A stretch of DNA of 37,817 bases from an uncultured Pseudomonadota bacterium (GCA_937889395.1 CALAOW010000031.1:1-37817); one strand, 5' to 3'. Shown: positions 1 to 8,861, numbered from the stretch's first letter. Program-made: numbers and translations. Notes: a model not told the origin generated them from the letters alone.

Positions 1-15
1 TTAGTCATTTAAGTA

Positions 16-44
16 TTGCTCATTAGCAAAGATGCAAATATAAG
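16..44 (+). promoter_or_regulatory. Candidate sigma70 promoter of the mdh-sdh-suc operon
   Basis: A -35-like TTGCTC (16-21) is separated by exactly 17 bases from a good -10, TATAAG (39-44). The area is distinctly AT-rich compared with the coding DNA that follows. A short perfect inverted repeat, TTGCT-CATT-AGCAA (16-29), covers the -35 and the start of the spacer and could be an operator. The -35 is weak, so activation by a regulator is possible. Upstream sequence is cut off by the window edge. Confidence 0.5.
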
Positions 45-66
45 GAAGGCTTCAGGAAGCGACCGG

Positions 67-74
67 AAGGAGGT
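67..74 (+). promoter_or_regulatory. Strong ribosome binding site of mdh
   Basis: AAGGAGGT is a full Shine-Dalgarno match, 8 bases before the GTG at 83. It fixes that GTG as the start of malate dehydrogenase. Confidence 0.85.
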
Positions 75-82
75 AGCAAAGC

Positions 83-1033
83 GTGGCGCGGAAAAAAATT
101 GCGTTCATCGGGGCGGGTAATGTCGGCGCGACTTGCGCCCATCTATGCTTCCTGCGCGGACTCGGCGATATCGTGCTCTACGACATCATCGACGGACTGC
201 CGCAGGGCAAGGCGCTGGACATGCTCGAATCGGCGCCGGTGCTCGGCATCGACGTCAACGTCATCGGCGGCATCGACATCAAGCTCATCGAGGGCGCCGA
301 TTGCTGCGTCGTCACGTCGGGCTCGCCGCGCAAACCCGGCATGAGCCGCGACGACCTGCTCAAGATAAACTCCGCGGTGATGACCGACGTCGGCGACGCA
401 ATCAAGAAACACGCGCCCGGCGCTTTCGTGATCGCGGTGACCAATCCGCTCGACGCGATGGTTACGCAGCTCAAGCGCGTGACCGGTTTCGCGAAAAGCC
501 GGATCGTGGGGCAGGCGGGCGTGCTTGACTCGGCGCGCTACCGCACCTTTCTGGCGTCGGAGCTGGGCGTGTCGGTGGAAAGTGTTTCCGCGATGGTGCT
601 CGGCGGGCACGGCGACGACATGGTGCCGATTCGCAGCTACACGACGGTCGGCGGCCAGCCGGTCGAACGCCTGGTCGCGGCGAAGCGACTGGAGGAAATT
701 GAGAAGCGCACGCGTGGCGGCGGCGGCGAGATCGTCCAGTTGATGAAGACTTCGTCGTATTACGCTGCAGGAAGCGCGGCTTACAAAATGGTCGAGGCAT
801 ACATGCTCGATCGCAAACAAGTGCTGCCGTGCGCGGCGTTTCTTGACGGCGAATACGGCGTGAAGGGACTGTTCGCCGGAGTTCCGGTCGTGATCGGCGC
901 GGGCGGCGTCGAGCGCGTTGTCGAAATCCAGCTGAATGCCGCCGAAAAGGCAGCCTTCGACAGTTCGGTCGGACACGTGCGCGAACTGGTCGAGGCGATG
1001 GACAAAGTAATCGCGGCCGGAAAACAAGGCTAG
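83..1033 (+). CDS. mdh: Malate dehydrogenase, NAD-dependent (LDH-like type)
   Basis: Oxidises malate to oxaloacetate with NAD in the TCA cycle, in the cytoplasm. The 316-residue product has the length of the LDH-like MDH class. It opens with the dinucleotide-binding motif GAGNVGAT (residues 10-17), and Asp34 at the end of the second strand suits NAD rather than NADP. Substrate arginines lie in RKPGMSRDD (Arg83, Arg89) and near Asp149/Arg152, and the catalytic His176 is in GGHGDDMVP. The GTG start at 83 follows a perfect Shine-Dalgarno. It is the first gene of a run with mdh-sdhC spacing of 17 bases, so it is probably cotranscribed with the succinate dehydrogenase genes. Nothing unusual is seen in the active site. 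Confidence 0.96.
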   Translation: MARKKIAFIGAGNVGATCAHLCFLRGLGDIVLYDIIDGLPQGKALDMLESAPVLGIDVNVIGGIDIKLIEGADCCVVTSGSPRKPGMSRDDLLKINSAVMTDVGDAIKKHAPGAFVIAVTNPLDAMVTQLKRVTGFAKSRIVGQAGVLDSARYRTFLASELGVSVESVSAMVLGGHGDDMVPIRSYTTVGGQPVERLVAAKRLEEIEKRTRGGGGEIVQLMKTSSYYAAGSAAYKMVEAYMLDRKQVLPCAAFLDGEYGVKGLFAGVPVVIGAGGVERVVEIQLNAAEKAAFDSSVGHVRELVEAMDKVIAAGKQG

Positions 1034-1050
1034 CGATTCGGGAAAGGCTT

Positions 1051-1713
1051 ATGGCAGAAGCAGAGGCAGTTGCGGCGCCTGCGAGTGCGGCAGGAATGAC
1101 GGCAGACGAGCGGCACTGGCTGCTGCGCAGGTTGCACTCGCTGTCGGGAATCATTCCGATCGGCGGATTTTTATTTTTCCATTTCTTCGAAAACGCCTTC
1201 GTTCTGAAGGGCGGCGCGATGTGGTGGAAGGAAACCGAGTTCACGCGCAACCTTCCGTTTCAGATCGCGGTCGAAGCGTTCGTCCTGTGGATTCCGATTC
1301 TCTACCATGCGATTTACGGATTGGTCATTACGGCCACCGCGCAGCCCAACGACTACCCGTACGAGCGCAACTACCAGTACACTTTGCAGCGCATCACCGG
1401 GATACTCGCGTTCCTGTTTATCGGCTTTCACGTGATCTCGACGCGCGGGCTTTACTACGCCGCCGGCATCGAGACGAACTATCTGCGGATGCATAACTTC
1501 ATGATGAATCCGCTGATTTTGACGACCTACCTGGTCGGGGTCCTGGCGTGCGTCTATCACCTGACCAACGGCATTTTTACGTTCACGATCACGTGGGGGA
1601 TTGCGGTCGGCCCGAGGGCGCAAACGCTGGTGAACCGCGCGTGCGTTGCGCTGTTTATCATCATGGCGATCGCCGGCGTTGCAATTCTGCTCGCATTTCG
1701 CGCACCTGCCTGA
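1051..1713 (+). CDS. sdhC: Succinate dehydrogenase cytochrome b558 subunit
   Basis: Membrane anchor of complex II, carrying haem b and passing electrons from SdhB to quinone. The 220 residues form five predicted membrane helices (about 31-50, 72-95, 113-132, 152-176, 195-216), as in the single-anchor Bacillus/Wolinella class that has no SdhD. Four histidines (44, 86, 127, 170) are spaced almost exactly like the four haem ligands of Bacillus subtilis SdhC, so two haems are expected. Di-haem anchors are usually paired with low-potential menaquinone, which is an inference here. The start ATG is 17 bases after mdh, and sdhA follows 11 bases downstream. Confidence 0.93.
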   Translation: MAEAEAVAAPASAAGMTADERHWLLRRLHSLSGIIPIGGFLFFHFFENAFVLKGGAMWWKETEFTRNLPFQIAVEAFVLWIPILYHAIYGLVITATAQPNDYPYERNYQYTLQRITGILAFLFIGFHVISTRGLYYAAGIETNYLRMHNFMMNPLILTTYLVGVLACVYHLTNGIFTFTITWGIAVGPRAQTLVNRACVALFIIMAIAGVAILLAFRAPA

Positions 1714-1724
1714 GGAGAAAATCA

Positions 1725-3467
1725 ATGCCGGGGCATCACATAATCGTAGGCGGCGGGCTGGCAGGTTTGACCGCGGCAATGAAACTGGCGGAGCAGGGCG
1801 AGCAAGTCGATCTGTTCTCCATCGTTCCGGTCAAGCGTTCGCATTCGGTGTGCGCGCAGGGCGGAATCAACGGCGCGGTCAACACCAAAGGCGAGGGCGA
1901 CTCGCCGATGATTCACTTTGACGATACGATTTACGGCGGCGACTTCCTGGCGCATCAGCCGCCCGTCAAGGCGATGTGCGAGGCGGCGCCGGCGATCATC
2001 TACCTGTTCGATCGGATGGGCGTGATGTTCAATCGTACGCCCGAAGGCCTGCTCGACTTCCGCCGATTCGGCGGCACCAAGCATCATCGCACCGCATTCG
2101 CGGGCGCCACCACCGGGCAGCAGCTTTTGTACGCATTGGACGAGCAGGTCCGCCGCTACGAGGCGGCAGGCCAAGTGCGCAAGTTCGAAGGCTGGGAGAT
2201 GCTGAGCATCGTGCAGGACGAGTCGGGGAACTGCCGCGGGATCGTTGCGATCGACACGCGCTCGCTCGAGATACGCGCGTTTCCCGCCGACACTACGCTG
2301 ATCGCGACCGGCGGCCCGGGTCTGGTCTTCGGCCGCTCGACGCAGTCGCTGGTATGTACGGGATCGGCGGTCAGCGCGTGCTACCAGGCCGGCTCGATCT
2401 ACGCCAACGGCGAGTTCACCCAGGTGCATCCCACCGCAATGCAGGGCGAGGACAAGTATCGTCTCATCTCGGAGTCGATTCGCGGCGAGGGCGGACGCGT
2501 GTGGACCTACCGCGACGGCAAGCCGTGGTACTTCCTTGAAGATATGTACCCTGCGTACGGGAACCTGGTGCCGCGCGACATCGCGACCCGGGCGATTCAC
2601 AAGGTCGTGTTCGAGATGAAGCTGGGCGTTGACGGCAATCCGGTGGTTTACCTCGACGTGAGCCATCTGGATCCCGAAGAACTCGAGCGCAAGGTCGCGG
2701 GCGTGCTCGAAATCTACGAGAAGTTCTCAGGCCAGGATCCGCGCAAGGTCCCGATGAGGATTTTTCCGGCGATGCACTACTCGATGGGCGGCCTGTGGGT
2801 CGATTACCATCAGCAGACCAACATCCCGGGGCTGTTCGCGGCGGGCGAGTGCGACTTTCAATATCACGGCGCGAACCGGCTCGGCGCGAACTCGCTGCTA
2901 TCGTGCATACACGGCGGAAACATTTGCGCGCCGGCAATGATCGGCTACGCCAAGTCGCACACGAGCGCGGCCAGCTCGCAGATTTTCGATCAGGAGCTGA
3001 AGCGTCAGCGCGAGTCATTCGACAAACTTTTCAAGATGAGCGGTCCGGAGAACGCGTTTGCGGTGTGGCGCGAGCTCGGCGATATCATGACGGAGAACGT
3101 CACCGTAGTGCGCTACAACGACAAGCTCAAAGCGACCGACAACAAGCTGCTCGAGTTTAAGGATCGATGGAGCCGAATCGGGCTCAACGACAAGGGCAAG
3201 TGGGCAAACCAGGAAGTGCTGTTCGTCCGCCAGCTATGGAACATGCTCGAGCTGGCGCGGCCGATCACGCTCGGCGCGCTCAATCGCAATGAATCGCGCG
3301 GCGCGCATTACAAGCCGGACTTTCCGGAACGCGACGATGAGAATTTCATGAAGACCACCATGGCTGCGTGGTCGTCCGACGGCCCGCGTTTCAGTTGGGA
3401 GCCGGTTGACGCGAGCCTCATCAAGCCGCGCCCGCGCCGCTACGACATCGAGAAATCCGCGGCGTAG
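1725..3467 (+). CDS. sdhA: Succinate dehydrogenase / fumarate reductase flavoprotein subunit
   Basis: Catalytic subunit of complex II; it oxidises succinate to fumarate using covalently bound FAD at the inner face of the membrane. The 580-residue protein starts with the FAD motif GGGLAGL. The segment SHSVCAQGGINGAVN carries the FAD-attachment histidine (His40). The sequence through HHRTAFAGATTGQQLLYALD is the hallmark of the Bacillus/epsilonproteobacterial SdhA class rather than the E. coli class. The ATG at 1725 was chosen because GAGGAG lies just upstream (around 1712-1717) and the protein then begins directly with the nucleotide-binding strand. It sits between sdhC and sdhB in one transcription unit. 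Direction (SDH or fumarate reductase) cannot be settled by sequence, but sucCD and mdh beside it favour oxidation. Confidence 0.95.
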   Translation: MPGHHIIVGGGLAGLTAAMKLAEQGEQVDLFSIVPVKRSHSVCAQGGINGAVNTKGEGDSPMIHFDDTIYGGDFLAHQPPVKAMCEAAPAIIYLFDRMGVMFNRTPEGLLDFRRFGGTKHHRTAFAGATTGQQLLYALDEQVRRYEAAGQVRKFEGWEMLSIVQDESGNCRGIVAIDTRSLEIRAFPADTTLIATGGPGLVFGRSTQSLVCTGSAVSACYQAGSIYANGEFTQVHPTAMQGEDKYRLISESIRGEGGRVWTYRDGKPWYFLEDMYPAYGNLVPRDIATRAIHKVVFEMKLGVDGNPVVYLDVSHLDPEELERKVAGVLEIYEKFSGQDPRKVPMRIFPAMHYSMGGLWVDYHQQTNIPGLFAAGECDFQYHGANRLGANSLLSCIHGGNICAPAMIGYAKSHTSAASSQIFDQELKRQRESFDKLFKMSGPENAFAVWRELGDIMTENVTVVRYNDKLKATDNKLLEFKDRWSRIGLNDKGKWANQEVLFVRQLWNMLELARPITLGALNRNESRGAHYKPDFPERDDENFMKTTMAAWSSDGPRFSWEPVDASLIKPRPRRYDIEKSAA

Positions 3468-3486
3468 GCCCGGCAGGAGCATACCA

Positions 3487-4236
3487 GTGCCAGAAAAGAC
3501 GCAAGTCTTGAGAATCAAGCGCCAGGAATCGGCGAAATCCGAGCCTTACTACGAGGAGTTCGAGGTCCCGTATCTGCCCCATCACAACGTCGTCTCGATG
3601 CTGATGGAGATTCGGCGCAACCCGGTCAATCGTCAGGGCAAACGCGTCGCGCCGGTCGTCTTCAACGCCAACTGTCTGGAGGAAGTTTGCGGCGCGTGCA
3701 CGATGGTGATCAACGGGCGCGTCCGCCAGGCGTGCTCGCAGCTTGCCAACGGGCTGGGCGGGCCGGCGACGGTCGAGCCGATGACGAAGTTCCCGGTGGT
3801 GCGCGATCTATGGGTCGATCGAGCCAAAATGTTCGACGACCTGAAGAAGGCGCGCGCGTGGATTCCGATTGACGGGACTTACGACCTGGGTCCGGGCCCG
3901 CGAGTCGCGCCCGACGTCCAGGAGTTCGCGTACCTGTTCTCGCGATGCATGACTTGCGGATGCTGCCTCGAGGCGTGCCCGCAGTTTAACTCGCATTCGA
4001 AGTTCATGGGCGCGTCTGTGATCGGGCAGGTCTATCTGATGAGCCAGCATCCAACCGGCAAGATGAACCTCACCGAGCGGCTCGATGCGATGATGGCGGA
4101 GGGCGGAGTGGCCGACTGCGGCAACGCGCAGAACTGCGTCGAGGTTTGCCCCAAGGATATTCCGCTCACGACCGCAATCGCCGCGGTCGGCCGCCAGACG
4201 ACGATCAAATGGCTCCGCGATCTCTTTATGAAGTGA
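3487..4236 (+). CDS. sdhB: Succinate dehydrogenase iron-sulfur subunit
   Basis: Electron-transfer subunit of complex II, linking the SdhA flavin to the SdhC haems. The 249-residue product has an N-terminal plant-ferredoxin-type fold with Cys63, Cys68, Cys71 and Cys83 for [2Fe-2S]. A C-terminal part has CMTCGCCLEACP (Cys153, 156, 159, 163) and a further CVEVCPKD segment for the [4Fe-4S] and [3Fe-4S] centres. The GTG at 3487 is preceded by GGCAGGAG at good spacing. It follows sdhA by 19 bases and is the last sdh gene; a 93-base gap with a dispersed repeat separates it from sucC. Confidence 0.95.
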   Translation: MPEKTQVLRIKRQESAKSEPYYEEFEVPYLPHHNVVSMLMEIRRNPVNRQGKRVAPVVFNANCLEEVCGACTMVINGRVRQACSQLANGLGGPATVEPMTKFPVVRDLWVDRAKMFDDLKKARAWIPIDGTYDLGPGPRVAPDVQEFAYLFSRCMTCGCCLEACPQFNSHSKFMGASVIGQVYLMSQHPTGKMNLTERLDAMMAEGGVADCGNAQNCVEVCPKDIPLTTAIAAVGRQTTIKWLRDLFMK

Positions 4237-4254
4237 CGCTGCCGCCGCGCTAAT

Positions 4255-4296
4255 GTCATCGTGAGCGAGCGGGTCGAGTCGAAGGATCCCGGATCC
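4255..4296 (+). repeat. Dispersed intergenic repeat, copy 1
   Basis: Between sdhB and sucC. It begins GTCATC, continues GAGCGA, and ends AGTCGAAGGATCCCGGATCC. The reverse strand of 8829-8861 shares the same opening, centre and end (GTCATC..GAGCGA, AGTCG, AGGnnCCCGGATC), differing mainly by an extra block of about 8 bases here. Both copies are intergenic. This resembles the short GTCATCC..GAGCGAAG..AAGGATC repeats scattered in many environmental bacterial genomes; function unknown. Confidence 0.7.
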
Positions 4297-4329
4297 TTAT
4301 CCAAAATGAGTTGATGCCTGGGTAACTGA

Positions 4330-5493
4330 ATGAACATCCACGAATATCAAGCCAAGCAGGTTCTGGCGCGCTTCGGCGTTCCCGTTCCAAAGGGGCAGTT
4401 CGCGACCACACCTGACGAGGCTGCGGCTGCATTCACCGCGCTGGGCCAGCCGAAGGCCGTGGTCAAGGCGCAGATCCATGCGGGCGGCCGCGGCAAGGCC
4501 GGCGGCGTCAAAATCCTGACGAATGCTTCCGAGGTGCGCGACTTTGCGGCCAGGCTGCTCAGCAAGCCGCTGGTGACGCATCAGACCGGTCCCGAAGGCC
4601 GGGTGGTGCGCCGCGTTTACGTCGAGGAAGCAAGCAACGTCGCTCGCGAGCTTTACCTTGGGATGCTCGTCGATCGAAAGGCGGGAACGGTTTCCGTGAT
4701 CGCGAGCACCGCGGGCGGTATGGATATCGAGGAAGTGGCAGCCAAGACGCCCGAAAAAATCCTCACCGAGCCGATCAATCCCATGCTGGGAGTGGCCGGG
4801 TTTCAAGCGCGCAAAATCGCATTCGCGCTCGGCCTCAAGGACAAACAAGTCGGCCAGTTCGCGGCGCTGCTGGCGTCGCTCTATCGGGCGTTCATAGAAA
4901 CCGACGCGTCGCTCATCGAGATCAATCCGCTGGTGGTGACGGCCGAGGGCCGCGTCATCTGCCTCGACGCGAAAATGTCATTCGATGACAATGGCTTGTT
5001 CCGCCATGCGGACATCCGCGAGCTGCGCGACGCCAATGAGGAAGATCCCGCCGAGACCGAGGCGGCGAAGTACGATCTCAGCTATGTGCATCTCGACGGC
5101 AACATCGGATGCATGGTCAACGGCGCGGGTCTCGCGATGGCCACGATGGACATCGTCAAGATTTACGGCGCCGAGCCGGCCAACTTTCTCGACGTTGGCG
5201 GCGGCGCCAGCACCGAGAAGGTCGCCGCTGCATTTCACATCCTGCTCGCGGACAAGCGCGTCAAAGGCGTGCTGATCAACATCTTCGGCGGCATCATGCG
5301 ATGCGACGTGCTGGCGCAGGGGGTGGTCGAGGCGGCCAAGCAGGTAAAACTGAACGTGCCGTTGGTGGTCAGAATGGAAGGGACCAACGTCGTCGAAGGC
5401 AAGAAGATCCTTGCCGACTCCGGGATCAAGGTGGTTACCGCCAGCGACATGGCCGACGCCGCCCGGCGCATCGTAAAAGAAATCGGAGCCTAG
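4330..5493 (+). CDS. sucC: Succinyl-CoA synthetase beta subunit (ADP/GDP-forming)
   Basis: With SucD, interconverts succinyl-CoA and succinate while making ATP or GTP. The 387-residue length matches the family. It opens with the typical [20 protein letters not shown]. An ATP-grasp domain follows ([16 protein letters not shown] around residues 46-62), and the C-terminal CoA-ligase part contains GGGAST and [10 protein letters not shown]. No strong Shine-Dalgarno is seen before the ATG at 4330. It is 9 bases ahead of sucD and downstream of sdhCAB, forming a consecutive block of TCA-cycle steps. Confidence 0.96.
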   Translation: MNIHEYQAKQVLARFGVPVPKGQFATTPDEAAAAFTALGQPKAVVKAQIHAGGRGKAGGVKILTNASEVRDFAARLLSKPLVTHQTGPEGRVVRRVYVEEASNVARELYLGMLVDRKAGTVSVIASTAGGMDIEEVAAKTPEKILTEPINPMLGVAGFQARKIAFALGLKDKQVGQFAALLASLYRAFIETDASLIEINPLVVTAEGRVICLDAKMSFDDNGLFRHADIRELRDANEEDPAETEAAKYDLSYVHLDGNIGCMVNGAGLAMATMDIVKIYGAEPANFLDVGGGASTEKVAAAFHILLADKRVKGVLINIFGGIMRCDVLAQGVVEAAKQVKLNVPLVVRMEGTNVVEGKKILADSGIKVVTASDMADAARRIVKEIGA

Positions 5494-5502
5494 AATTTTC
5501 AG

Positions 5503-6381
5503 ATGAGTATTTTAGTTGACAAGAACACCCGCGTGCTGACGCAGGGAATTACCGGCGCGACCGGCCAACTCCATACGCGCGCGTGCAAAGAGTACGGCAC
5601 GCAAATGGTCGGCGGGGTAGTGCCGGGCAAGGGCGGCACCGACTTCGAAGGCATCCCGATCTTCGACACGGTAGAGCAGGCGCGCAAATCGACCGGCTGC
5701 AACGCGACCGTGATCTACGTGCCGCCGGCGTTCGCCGCCGACGCGATGCTGGAAGCCGCCGCCGCCGGCATCGAGCTTGTCATCTGCATCACCGAAGGCA
5801 TTCCGATCCTCGACATGGTCAAAGTGAAGGCCTACCTGGCGGGTACCAAGTCGCGCCTGATTGGCCCCAACTGCCCGGGAATCATCACGCCGGGCGAATG
5901 CAAAATCGGCATCATGCCGGGCTACATCCACAAGCCAGGCGATATCGGCGTCGTGTCGCGTTCGGGCACGCTGACTTACGAGGCGGTGTATCAGCTTACG
6001 CAGCTTGGAATCGGGCAATCGACCTGCATTGGGATCGGTGGCGACCCGATCGTCGGCACAACGCATATCGACGCGCTCAAGTTGTTCAACGAAGACCCCA
6101 AGACGCGCGCGGTCATCATGATTGGCGAGATCGGTGGAACGGCTGAGGAAGAAGCCGCTGAATACATAAAGCAACACTTTAAGAAACCCGTGGTCGCATT
6201 TGTCGCGGGCCAAACCGCGCCGAAGGGACGGCGGATGGGTCACGCGGGCGCGATTATCTCGGGCGGACGCGGCACCGCGGCCGATAAAATCGCGGCGCTC
6301 AAGGCGGCGGGAATCACGGTGGCGATGAGCCCGGCTGACCTCGGCTCGACGATGAAATCAGTACTCGAAAGCAAGAAGTAA
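5503..6381 (+). CDS. sucD: Succinyl-CoA synthetase alpha subunit
   Basis: Partner of SucC; it binds CoA and carries the phosphohistidine intermediate. In 292 residues it shows the CoA-binding region [11 protein letters not shown] (15-25), the central ITEGIP and GPNCPGII motifs, and the active-site [14 protein letters not shown] with the phosphorylated His at 247. It starts 9 bases after sucC and ends 4 bases before ndk, so all three are very likely one operon. The reading frame is intact and of family length. Confidence 0.96.
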   Translation: MSILVDKNTRVLTQGITGATGQLHTRACKEYGTQMVGGVVPGKGGTDFEGIPIFDTVEQARKSTGCNATVIYVPPAFAADAMLEAAAAGIELVICITEGIPILDMVKVKAYLAGTKSRLIGPNCPGIITPGECKIGIMPGYIHKPGDIGVVSRSGTLTYEAVYQLTQLGIGQSTCIGIGGDPIVGTTHIDALKLFNEDPKTRAVIMIGEIGGTAEEEAAEYIKQHFKKPVVAFVAGQTAPKGRRMGHAGAIISGGRGTAADKIAALKAAGITVAMSPADLGSTMKSVLESKK

Positions 6382-6385
6382 TTCG

Positions 6386-6802
6386 ATGGAACGAACTTTC
6401 GCAATCGTCAAGCCCGACGCAGTGCGGCGCGGGCTCACCGGCGACATACTGAAACGAATCGAGGCTTCGGGGCTGACGATCGTTGCGATGCGCAAGATTC
6501 ATCTCTCGCGCGCCGACGCCGAGAAGTTTTACGACGTGCACAAAGCGCGGCCGTTCTTCCGCGGGCTGTGCGACTATATGACTTCCGGCCCGGTGGTCAT
6601 TGCGGTGCTGCAGGGCGACAATGCGATCAGCAAGTGGCGTCAACTGATGGGCGCAACCGATCCCAAAAAGGCCGACGCCGGCACGATTCGCAAGGACTTC
6701 GGAATCGACGTCGAACAGAACGCTACGCACGGCTCGGATGCGCCCGAGACGGCCGCGAATGAAATCGCCTTCTTTTTCCCCGCCCGGGAAATTCTTTCCT
6801 GA
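6386..6802 (+). CDS. ndk: Nucleoside diphosphate kinase
   Basis: Transfers the gamma-phosphate from NTPs to NDPs through a phosphohistidine. The 138-residue product has the canonical [19 protein letters not shown] start and the active-site [21 protein letters not shown] region with His115. Directly behind sucCD, which yields GTP or ATP, it would equilibrate the nucleotide made by succinyl-CoA synthetase. This is a common pairing, inferred here from the 4-base spacing. Confidence 0.97.
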   Translation: MERTFAIVKPDAVRRGLTGDILKRIEASGLTIVAMRKIHLSRADAEKFYDVHKARPFFRGLCDYMTSGPVVIAVLQGDNAISKWRQLMGATDPKKADAGTIRKDFGIDVEQNATHGSDAPETAANEIAFFFPAREILS

Positions 6803-6852
6803 AACAGAGACCGTCCTGCTTTCACGGCGACGTTCGACTAGAATAGTTGGCC

Positions 6853-7926
6853 GTGAACGCCAATCGCCAAACATCGGCCGAGCCGGCGCCCATGGGCGCG
6901 GATTTCCGCGATCTCACGCTCGATGAAGTCGAGCAAATGGTCGCCAGCGTGGGCGAACGCTCATATCGCGCCCGCCAGATTCTGCATTGGGTACACGCTC
7001 GGGGCGCCGAGTCATTCGACGAGATGCGCGATCTGCCGGCTGCGCTTCGCAATTATTTGAAGCAGAGCTTCACCATCGGGCATCCGGTGTCGTCATTGGT
7101 TTCGCGTTCCTCGGACGGCACCCGGAAACTGCTCATTACGCTCGACGACGGGGAAGAAATCGAATCGGTGATAATCCCCACCGAAAAACGCGTCACGCTT
7201 TGCATGTCGAGCCAGGTGGGATGCGCGCTGGCCTGCGAATTCTGCGCGACGGCGAGGATGGGGCTGCATCGCAACCTAACCACCTCCGAGATGCTGGCGC
7301 AGATCCCCGCCGCTCGACGCGAGCTGGCCGCAGGCGAGGAAATCACGAATTTTGTTTTCATGGGGATGGGCGAGCCGCTGGCAAATTACCCGCGCCTGGT
7401 ACGCACGCTCGCGATAATGACTTCCGATTGGGGAATGGGCATCTCGCCGCGCAGGATCACGGTCTCGACCGTTGGATTGGTCCCGATGATGGAGCGGCTG
7501 CTGGGCGAAACCCCGGTTAATCTGGCGGTCTCGATCCACGCAACGACCAACGAGCTTCGCGATCGCCTCGCGCCGATCAACCAGCGCTATCCGCTGGAGG
7601 TTTTGCTCGACGCATGCCGGAATCTGCCGATCAAACGGCGCAGCCGGATCACGTTTGAGTACGTGATGCTGGCGGGGGTGAACGATTCGATCGCGGACGC
7701 GCGGAGGCTGGTGAAGTTGCTCGCGCCTATCCGCGCCAAGGTGAACCTGATTTTTTACAATCCGCTGGCGGGGTCGGCGCTTGCGGCCAGCACGCGCGCC
7801 GGGGTGGAGGCCTTTCAAGCGATCCTGAAGAACGGTAATTTGACCGCAACAATCCGCGAAAGCCGGGGGCTCGATATTGCGGCGGCATGCGGCCAGCTTT
7901 ACGCCGAACAGCACACCCCAGCCTGA
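6853..7926 (+). CDS. rlmN: 23S rRNA (adenine-C2) methyltransferase RlmN
   Basis: Radical-SAM enzyme that methylates A2503 of 23S rRNA and A37 of some tRNAs. It has an N-terminal RlmN accessory helix region, then GCALACEFCATARMG with the CxxxCxxC cluster ligands. Further motifs are MGMGEPL (SAM binding), AVSIHATTNELR and EYVMLAGVNDS. A C-terminal AACGQL supplies the methyl-carrier cysteine. The start is uncertain: GTG 6853 (357 residues) is given, TTG 6847 is also open, and ATG 6892 would give a length closer to E. coli RlmN. None has a clear Shine-Dalgarno. TAGAAT at 6839-6844 could be a -10 giving a nearly leaderless mRNA if 6853 is used. The gene is 50 bases after ndk. Confidence 0.93.
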   Translation: MNANRQTSAEPAPMGADFRDLTLDEVEQMVASVGERSYRARQILHWVHARGAESFDEMRDLPAALRNYLKQSFTIGHPVSSLVSRSSDGTRKLLITLDDGEEIESVIIPTEKRVTLCMSSQVGCALACEFCATARMGLHRNLTTSEMLAQIPAARRELAAGEEITNFVFMGMGEPLANYPRLVRTLAIMTSDWGMGISPRRITVSTVGLVPMMERLLGETPVNLAVSIHATTNELRDRLAPINQRYPLEVLLDACRNLPIKRRSRITFEYVMLAGVNDSIADARRLVKLLAPIRAKVNLIFYNPLAGSALAASTRAGVEAFQAILKNGNLTATIRESRGLDIAAACGQLYAEQHTPA

Positions 7927-7942
7927 AAACACCAGAAGAAAA

Positions 7943-8806
7943 ATGTCACACAACGTACTCGGAGTGATCGGAGGCAGCGGCTTCTACCAGATGAAGGGCC
8001 TGGACAAGGTCGAGCTGATGGAGCTCGAGACACCATTCGGGCGTCCGTCGGATCCGTTTTACCAGGGACGAATCGGAGGCATCGAAGTCGTTTTCCTCGC
8101 GCGACACGGCCGCGGCCATCGATTGTTGCCGTCCGAAATAAATTTTCGCGCCAATGTTTTCGGGATGAAGCAGCTCGGCGTGACCCATCTCGTTTCGGTG
8201 TCCACGGCGGGCAGCCTGAAAGAGGAAATTCATCCGGGCGAACTAGTAGTTCCAGATCAGTTTATCGATCGTACAATCAAACGTCCCATGACATTCTTCG
8301 GTGACGGGTTGGTGGCGCACGTTTCGATGGCCGATCCCGTGTGCGCAAATCTCGCCAGCGATCTGGCCATCGGAGCGCGCGCGGGCGGCGCGGTCGTTCA
8401 CGACCGCGGGACCTATCTGTGCATGGAAGGTCCGCAATTCTCGACGCGCGCCGAGTCTAATCTTTTCCGGAGTTTTGGCGCCAGCGTCATCAGCATGACC
8501 GCGATGCAGGAGGCGCGGCTCGCTCGCGAGGCAGAGATGTGTTACGCGGCGCTGGTGCTGGTGACGGATTACGATTGCTGGCACGATACGGCGGCGGCGG
8601 TGGATATCGGCGAGATCCTGCGCGTGATGAAGCTGAACGTGGACAAGGCGCAAAACGCGGTGTCGGCGCTTGCGCACGCGCTTGGCAATCGTGCGCAGAC
8701 TTGCAGGTGCCAGGACGCGCTCAAGAACACGATAATTACCGATCGCGAGGCAATTCCGCAGCGTTTGATCGACGGCTTGCGTCCGCTGGTAGGCAAGTAT
8801 CTTTAG
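7943..8806 (+). CDS. mtnP: S-methyl-5'-thioadenosine phosphorylase
   Basis: Cleaves methylthioadenosine with phosphate to adenine and methylthioribose-1-phosphate in methionine salvage. The 287-residue protein has VIGGSGFYQMKGL at the N-terminus, the phosphate-site segment ARHGRGHRLLPSEI, and CMEGPQFSTRAES. The VTDYDCWHD segment separates MTA phosphorylases from purine nucleoside phosphorylases. The ATG at 7943 is supported by family alignment, with AGAAGAAA just before it. It lies 16 bases after rlmN. Substrate choice between MTA and related nucleosides is from motif recognition only. Confidence 0.9.
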   Translation: MSHNVLGVIGGSGFYQMKGLDKVELMELETPFGRPSDPFYQGRIGGIEVVFLARHGRGHRLLPSEINFRANVFGMKQLGVTHLVSVSTAGSLKEEIHPGELVVPDQFIDRTIKRPMTFFGDGLVAHVSMADPVCANLASDLAIGARAGGAVVHDRGTYLCMEGPQFSTRAESNLFRSFGASVISMTAMQEARLAREAEMCYAALVLVTDYDCWHDTAAAVDIGEILRVMKLNVDKAQNAVSALAHALGNRAQTCRCQDALKNTIITDREAIPQRLIDGLRPLVGKYL

Positions 8807-8828
8807 GATCATCGATATCCGGAGAGGA

Positions 8829-8861
8829 GATCCGGGGTCCCTCGACTTCGCTCGGGATGAC
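8829..8861 (-). repeat. Dispersed intergenic repeat, copy 2 (reverse orientation)
   Basis: Between mtnP and the PfkB kinase. Its reverse complement starts GTCATCCCGAGCGAAGTCG and ends AGGGACCCCGGATC, matching the repeat at 4255-4296 on the other strand. It occupies most of an 87-base gap. Confidence 0.7.

Noticed and set aside
143-1250. Long open frames on the minus strand over mdh and other genes.
   Set aside because: High-GC shadows of real genes; their Arg/Ala/His-rich products resemble no protein family.
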